Of a stretch of DNA of 64,000 nt, positions 59,467 to 64,000 are shown in pieces. The notes below the pieces were generated by a model. The model made no database searches. It was given only the letters and a program-made list of their open reading frames with translations, and was not told the origin of the DNA. Source of the stretch: CALBPI01 sp039027435 (lineage in GTDB: Bacteria; Pseudomonadota; Gammaproteobacteria; Steroidobacterales; Woeseiaceae); the NCBI GenBank assembly GCA_039027435.1, contig JBCCKF010000005.1, positions 186,001 to 250,000 on the forward strand, in the 5' to 3' direction. Numbering within the stretch: position 1 is the first letter of the stretch; every line of letters begins with the position of its first letter. The position numbers and the translations under genes are program-made.

Positions 59467-60363
59467 ATGGTGTATTTGATCGACGCGAGCGTTTACGTGT
59501 TCCGGGCATGGTTTTCTGTCCCGGACGACATGGTGGATGGCGACGGCAACCCGACCAACGCGTTGTATGGGTTCACAAAGTTTCTGGCTGACTTTCTTGA
59601 GTACGTTGGTCCGGATCAGGTCGCGGTCGCTTTCGATGAAAGTCTCGCGATTTCCTATCGCAACCAGATCTATCCGGAGTACAAGGCCAATCGTGAACCA
59701 GCGCCACCCGAGTTGGATCGACAATTCAAGCAATGCCGTCGGATGGCGGCGGCGCTCGGTCTTCGCGAGGCAGCGAGCAACGAATATGAGGCCGACGACA
59801 TCATTGGCACGCTTGCCCATGACGCCCGGGGGCACGGTGTGCCATGCACGATCATGAGTCGTGATAAGGATCTGACGCAGCTGCTGTCGCCGGTTGACAC
59901 GTTCTGGGATTTCGCTAATAACAAGAAGCTCGGCTACGAAGATATCCCCGAAGTTTTTGGCGTCTACCCGGAGCAGATCGCGGATTTGTTGGCGCTCGCG
60001 GGCGATAGTGTGGACAACATTCCCGGAGTGCCCGGTGTCGGGCGCAAGACAGCTGCGGCGCTACTGCGCCACTTCGGCAGTCTGGATGTCTTGTATGCCA
60101 ACCTTGACCGTGTTTGCGATGTAGAGGTCAGAGGTGCCTCCAAGTTGGGGCAAAAACTGGAAATGCATCGGGAAATTGCGCATGTATCGCGGGCGCTAAC
60201 CATCATTCCGACAGATGTGCCGTTGAGTTTTGACGCAACATCGCTGCACCGTAAGTCCCCGGATCTCGGTCATTTGAATGCGTTGTGTGACGAGGCGGGT
60301 TTTGGTCCTTCGTTTCGTCGTCAGGGCGAGCGACTCAGCGATCAGCTCGAGTCGATCGGCTAG
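59467..60363 (+). CDS. 5'-3' exonuclease (Pol I N-domain/Xni-like flap endonuclease)
   Basis: The protein (298 residues) is a stand-alone 5'-3' exonuclease of the FEN family. It has the acidic metal-binding sites LIDASVYVFRA, EYEADDIIGT, SRDKDLTQLL and GDSVDNIPGVPGVGRKTAAALL (helix-hairpin-helix). It matches the N-terminal part of DNA polymerase I without the polymerase. Its likely job is removal of RNA primers or 5' flaps. The stop overlaps the end of the convergent VOC gene in a CTAG. Confidence 0.92.
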   Translation: MVYLIDASVYVFRAWFSVPDDMVDGDGNPTNALYGFTKFLADFLEYVGPDQVAVAFDESLAISYRNQIYPEYKANREPAPPELDRQFKQCRRMAAALGLREAASNEYEADDIIGTLAHDARGHGVPCTIMSRDKDLTQLLSPVDTFWDFANNKKLGYEDIPEVFGVYPEQIADLLALAGDSVDNIPGVPGVGRKTAAALLRHFGSLDVLYANLDRVCDVEVRGASKLGQKLEMHREIAHVSRALTIIPTDVPLSFDATSLHRKSPDLGHLNALCDEAGFGPSFRRQGERLSDQLESIG

Positions 60364-61064
60364 GACATCGCTTCCAGAGGCTGTTGGGTAGCCAACACCA
60401 CAAGAGTCCCATTGCCAAGGCGCAGTCTGCCGACCTCGTTGGGGTGTTCGGCCGGCAGTAACGCCAGCGAGTATTGTGCGAGCCGCGCGATCAGTGCTTC
60501 GACCTGGGTAACACACAAGACGATAGCAGGCTCGCCTTTCGAGTCTTGCAGTCCCATCGGCAGGCCACCGATATCCATCCTGAGTCGCAGCATCGGTGAC
60601 TCACTGAGCGCAGAGGTTGTTTCGGCGTAAGGCGCCCAGAAGCCAACACTGCGCGTGAAGTCCGAAGTGGGCCGCTGATATTCGACCCATTCGAGCTCGC
60701 CGATGGGCATCGGCTCAAGGCTTGCGTGGGTGCTCGCCTCGACGATCAGCAGCGGCTGCCCTTCCGGCGCGGTTCGTAATGCGTAGTTGAATTCGTCCTC
60801 ATCGAGCTGGAGTCGCTGCCAGTCGGTCGTGTCCGCATCGCTGCGAACCGATTCGGCAAGAGCGGACCGCGTTACGACGATGGTCGGCGACTCGATCAGT
60901 GCTTCGTGTAAACCGACGGTGATCGTGCCGAGTCTGAGGGCGGTGTAACCGTGGGACCACGCATCGGTGACCGGGCATTCGGTGAAACCGAGATGTGTCA
61001 GTTCGGTGCGTGCAGCCAGTAGATCGTCGACTGGCAATGCCAGTTCAACGAAACGATTACTCAT
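60360..61064 (-). CDS. VOC/glyoxalase-fold protein
   Basis: The protein (234 residues) reads as a two-module VOC fold, first FVELALPVDDLLAARTELTHLGF, second about residues 125-225 with WVEYQRPTSDFTRSVGFWAP. Metal ligands are not obvious, so activity is unclear. It is translationally coupled to hemH (the ATG overlaps the hemH stop by 4 nt). No specific substrate can be given. Confidence 0.75.
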   Translation of the reverse strand: MSNRFVELALPVDDLLAARTELTHLGFTECPVTDAWSHGYTALRLGTITVGLHEALIESPTIVVTRSALAESVRSDADTTDWQRLQLDEDEFNYALRTAPEGQPLLIVEASTHASLEPMPIGELEWVEYQRPTSDFTRSVGFWAPYAETTSALSESPMLRLRMDIGGLPMGLQDSKGEPAIVLCVTQVEALIARLAQYSLALLPAEHPNEVGRLRLGNGTLVVLATQQPLEAMS

Positions 61065-62164
61065 GCCCGGCTGGCTTCATCCAGCGCACTGGCACGCTCT
61101 GCCGTCGCTTTGCGGTGCGCGTTGACCGCATTGATGGCCTCTGCCCAACCGGATATTGCGTCCGTCACCACCTTTGACAGTACGGCGACGTGTGCATCCG
61201 ACGCGTTAAGGCACGGAATGTAGCGTAAGTCCTCACCGCCGGCTTCTTGGTAGAGCTCTCGGTTCTGGAGCGCGATCTCCTCCAACGTCTCGAGGCAATC
61301 GGCAGCAAAGCCAGGACAAATGACATCGATCTTGCCGCCGCCGGCCTTGCCCCAGTCTTCGAGCGTGAAGTCTGTGTAGGGCATCAACCATGGCTCTCGG
61401 CCGACTCGAGACTGGAACGCAACGAAGTATTGGTCTTCACCGAGGCCGAGTTTCTCCGATACCAATCGCGCGGTCTTCTGGCATTGGCAATGGTAGGGGT
61501 CACCCGCCCGGAAGTATCGCTGAGGGATACCGTGGAAAGAGTAGAGCAGCTTCTCCCCCTGTCCGTGCTCATCCCAGTGCTTGCGCACGCTATCAGCCAG
61601 CGCATCAATCAAGCCAGGGGCATCGTGATACTGGTTAATAAAGCGAAACTCCGGCACCCATCGCAACCGCGAAAGGGCATCGGTGACGGCATCGAAAACG
61701 GTACCTGTCGTAGTTGCGGAGTACTGCGGATACAGCGGCAGTACGACGAGACGACGCGCATTTCGCTGGCGCAGGCGTCCGATGGCATCTTCAATGGACG
61801 GGTTGCCGTAGGACATCGCCAGCTCAACCGCTATCTCGACGCCTGTGTCATCAGCGACCTTATTGGCAATGGCATGCGAGAGCTCGCGGCTGAACAACAA
61901 CAGCGGTGATCCGTCGTCTGTCCAGATTTCCTGATACGCGGCAGCCGAACGCTTGGGGCGGATGTTGAGAATCACAAGATTCAGGATCAACCACCACAGC
62001 CAGCGCGGCTGCTCTACCACCCTCGGGTCCCACAGAAACTGCTTGAGATAACGCTTGACTGCGGCAGGCGATGGATCATCAGGAGTACCGAGATTGACGA
62101 CCAGCAGACCGAGCGTTTGAGGGCGACCGTGATCGAATTCCGGATCGCCGTTGTAGCGTGCCAT
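61061..62164 (-). CDS. hemH: Ferrochelatase
   Basis: The enzyme (367 residues from ATG 62162-62164) inserts iron into protoporphyrin IX. Signatures are LLVVNLGTPDDPSP, LFSREL, and the metal-site histidine in LLYSFHGIPQRYF. The DFTLEDWGKAGGGKIDVICPGFAADCLETLEE region is the family tail. A TTG at 62179 would add five residues. It completes heme synthesis together with HemB and HemF found in the window, though not adjacent. The VOC gene follows by overlap. Confidence 0.96.
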   Translation of the reverse strand: MARYNGDPEFDHGRPQTLGLLVVNLGTPDDPSPAAVKRYLKQFLWDPRVVEQPRWLWWLILNLVILNIRPKRSAAAYQEIWTDDGSPLLLFSRELSHAIANKVADDTGVEIAVELAMSYGNPSIEDAIGRLRQRNARRLVVLPLYPQYSATTTGTVFDAVTDALSRLRWVPEFRFINQYHDAPGLIDALADSVRKHWDEHGQGEKLLYSFHGIPQRYFRAGDPYHCQCQKTARLVSEKLGLGEDQYFVAFQSRVGREPWLMPYTDFTLEDWGKAGGGKIDVICPGFAADCLETLEEIALQNRELYQEAGGEDLRYIPCLNASDAHVAVLSKVVTDAISGWAEAINAVNAHRKATAERASALDEASRA

Positions 62165-62239
62165 ACCTTGGCTACCCAACCACTAAAATCGTAGTTTACA
62201 GTAGCAACGAGAGGAAGTGCTTGCCAGCAGGAGTCCAGA

Positions 62240-62710
62240 ATGTCCGAAGCACAAAAAACCGAGTCGACCGCGCCGGTCGAAACCGCACCATCGGTCAGCA
62301 AGGGTCAACTGGTTCGCGATCTCATCGTGTTCCAGTTCAAGCTATTTATCGACGGGCTACGCGATGTGATTTTGATTCCGGTGTCGTTGGTGGCCGGCAT
62401 ACTGAGTTTGCTGAAACCGGGTAGGGACGCCGGCGCCGAGTTCTACGAAGTGGTCACTTTCGGCAAACAGACCGAGCGCAGCATCAACCTGTTCGAAGCC
62501 GCAGATCGGATGCAAACGTCGTCTGACAACGACCAGATTCCAGAGTTGGATGGGCTCGTGAGCGACGTCGAGAACTACATGCGCGATCAATACGACAAGG
62601 GCCAATTCGATGGTGTTCGGAATCGTCTGCAAGGATTGATCGACACGATCGACGGAAAAGTCAGAGCGCGTAAACCCGCCGACAGCGACAAGGATGAGCC
62701 TTTATCGTGA
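62240..62710 (+). CDS. Hypothetical protein with one membrane segment
   Basis: I do not recognise this 156-residue protein. One hydrophobic segment (about residues 45-63, VILIPVSLVAGILSLL) is flanked by charged stretches. The rest is acidic and helical (NYMRDQYDKGQFDGVRNRLQ), which could be a coiled coil. CAGGAG lies 6 nt upstream of the ATG. It overlaps the DUF427 gene by 4 nt. It is divergent from hemH with 75 nt between. Confidence 0.65.
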   Translation: MSEAQKTESTAPVETAPSVSKGQLVRDLIVFQFKLFIDGLRDVILIPVSLVAGILSLLKPGRDAGAEFYEVVTFGKQTERSINLFEAADRMQTSSDNDQIPELDGLVSDVENYMRDQYDKGQFDGVRNRLQGLIDTIDGKVRARKPADSDKDEPLS

Positions 62711-63279
62711 GTACCCGTGACGATTCCGGTCGCGAGCCACCCGAGTGGATTCTGGCCGCTCAGGCGCGCTGGGCGGATGCCGTGCGTCCACGCAACATCG
62801 AGATTCCAGGGCCCGGTCAGGAGTCGGTGTGGGACTATCCACGCCCACCCCGACTTGAGCGCGAATCCCGCACCATCCGAGTTGAGTTTGAGGGCACGGT
62901 CATCGCCCAGTCTGCGCGCGCACAACGAGTCTGCGAAACCGCGAGTCCACCAACGTATTACTTGCCGCGCGAAGACGTAGACTTCGAGTGGCTCCAGCCG
63001 ATTGAACGCTCGAGTGTCTGCGAGTGGAAGGGTGAGGCCGCGTACTTTGATGTCGTAGGTAGTGAGCGGCGTGCGCCTGCGGCAGTATGGTGCTATCCAA
63101 ATCCGTTTCGGCCCTTCGGCGCGATCGCCGGATGGTTATCGTTCATGCCAGCAGCGATGGACGGGTGTTATGTCGGCGATCATCGGGTTCGACCGCAACC
63201 GGGAGGGTTCTACGGCGGCTGGATTACTCCTGAGCTGACGGGGCCATTCAAGGGCGCCCCTGGCACCGGGCATTGGTGA
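62707..63279 (+). CDS. DUF427 protein
   Basis: The protein (190 residues, GTG start overlapping the previous gene as GTGA) has a DUF427 domain from about residue 55 (VEFEGTVIAQSARAQRVCET). Its conserved elements are YYLPREDVDFEWLQP and CEWKGEAAYFDV, then FYGGWITPELTGPFKG. DUF427 is a small beta fold of unknown function, often near redox genes. An N-terminal part with EPPEWILAAQARWADAVRP precedes it. It ends 2 nt from the convergent outer-membrane gene. Confidence 0.82.
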   Translation: MSTRDDSGREPPEWILAAQARWADAVRPRNIEIPGPGQESVWDYPRPPRLERESRTIRVEFEGTVIAQSARAQRVCETASPPTYYLPREDVDFEWLQPIERSSVCEWKGEAAYFDVVGSERRAPAAVWCYPNPFRPFGAIAGWLSFMPAAMDGCYVGDHRVRPQPGGFYGGWITPELTGPFKGAPGTGHW

Positions 63280-63281
63280 GT

Positions 63282-64000
63282 TCAGAAAAACCGTGTCAAC
63301 GAAAATTGCCAATAGTCCTCTCGCGAGAACAGAGACAGCGCATCGGTGCCATCCCCGGCACTGAAATAACGCGCCTCAAGAGAACCTTTCCATTGACTGC
63401 CGAATCGGCGCGAGGCTTCCAGCGATAGGACGCCGGCACGGGTTTGTGCATCCGTGCTCGCAAGAATCAGCAGCTCACTGCCGGAAAAATCGTTGAAGGC
63501 AAAGCGGGCGCCCGCGACCCAGTCGTCATTGCTGGTGATGAGCAAATCCGTGGGGCGTGAGTCGTACTGATATTCAACAATCAGTCCGACGTCGACACCG
63601 CTGCCACCAATACCCGCAAATGTGTACTCGAACCCGCCCGTCGCAGCGTTGAATCCACCGCGCGGGTCGCGGCCGCGGATCGCTTCGAGTTTCCAAAGCC
63701 ACCCACCGCTCACGAGTGTCCCATCAAAACCGGTTTGATCGGTCAGGAAATACAGCGGCGTGATTCCGAGGCCGATGCCGGGTGGCAATGCGCCGACAGC
63801 GCCGGGGGCGACTTCCAACGGCGTGCCATCCGCGAGTGTGAATAAGGGCAGTCGACTTGTGCCGCTGAAGTGCGAGAACGCGAATTCAATGGGCCCGATG
63901 TAGTGGTTAAATCGAATAGCGACGTCGACGTGGTCTTGCTGCTTACCGGCCTCGTAGCGTGCAGCATCCGCCAATATTGGCAGTGGGCCTCGCAGCCGTC
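63282..64000 (-). CDS. Outer-membrane beta-barrel protein, C-terminal part
   Basis: The frame is open beyond the window edge, so the N terminus is missing. The protein has alternating short beta strands (DVAIRFNHYIGPIEFAFSH, LIVEYQYDSR, SLEASRRFGSQWKGSLEARYF) and ends in SLTRFF, a C-terminal phenylalanine signature of BAM-assembled barrels. The sequence is typical of porin-like or efflux barrels, but no family can be named. A TTG near 63974 is internal to the frame, not a start. Confidence 0.75.
   Translation of the reverse strand, partial: RLRGPLPILADAARYEAGKQQDHVDVAIRFNHYIGPIEFAFSHFSGTSRLPLFTLADGTPLEVAPGAVGALPPGIGLGITPLYFLTDQTGFDGTLVSGGWLWKLEAIRGRDPRGGFNAATGGFEYTFAGIGGSGVDVGLIVEYQYDSRPTDLLITSNDDWVAGARFAFNDFSGSELLILASTDAQTRAGVLSLEASRRFGSQWKGSLEARYFSAGDGTDALSLFSREDYWQFSLTRFF

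Overview
The window is a compact, moderately GC-rich bacterial chromosome segment with about 64 protein-coding genes. Many genes overlap by 1, 4 or 8 nt. I recognise no rRNA, tRNA, insertion sequence, prophage or CRISPR array. Gene content and order point to a gammaproteobacterium: dprA-smg-topA, a LysM gene divergent from def-fmt-rsmB, rsmB-DUF4390-ntrY-ntrX, and priA-argS-SPOR. A free-living aerobic heterotroph of a marine or soil lineage seems likely. The genus cannot be fixed from the sequence alone.

Layout. 1-8.4 kb: the end of a GGDEF protein, a tandem thioredoxin-fold/GST-like protein, an M48 protease next to two YbjQ proteins, a peroxiredoxin-like/2OG-Fe(II) oxygenase fusion, a flavoprotein, an orphan TfpX/TfpZ-like protein, a DCC thiol oxidoreductase and an MFS transporter. 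8.4-19 kb: ppc, a YajQ-family gene, a TlpA-like lipoprotein, an ABC exporter, an SLC13/RCK transporter and a DUF885 lipoprotein. 19-26.5 kb: a complete trpEGDCFBA operon preceded by a leader peptide and attenuator, followed by a DUF2007/zinc-ribbon gene and panD. 26.5-39.5 kb: an HD hydrolase, prlC, gor, a four-repeat DUF4397 lipoprotein, aroE, hemB, an ECF sigma/anti-sigma pair, tag, a hydrolase, hemF and an exported methyltransferase-like lipoprotein. 39.5-56 kb: topA-smg-dprA-LysM facing def-fmt-rsmB-DUF4390-ntrY-ntrX-ACT, then capA-like, SPOR and argS. 56-64 kb: priA, an HNH endonuclease, a 5'-3' exonuclease, a VOC protein, hemH, a small membrane protein, DUF427 and the end of an outer-membrane barrel.

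How the genes work together. The trp block makes tryptophan from chorismate and appears to be controlled by ribosome-mediated attenuation through two adjacent Trp codons. aroE lies upstream in the same pathway but is not linked to it. hemB, hemF and hemH are three separate heme steps scattered in the window. def, fmt and rsmB form the usual N-formyl-methionine/rRNA maturation group. ntrY and ntrX form a two-component system whose regulator has lost the hallmark residues of a sigma-54 activator.

Most of the window is ordinary core genome. The observations most worth a second look are the trp attenuator, a strong hairpin in front of panD, a perfect 28-nt palindrome between hemF and the exported methyltransferase, the degenerate NtrX, the Cys-less peroxiredoxin/oxygenase fusion, and the lipid-anchored SAM-methyltransferase fold. 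I did not see an obvious new multi-gene defence or mobile system.
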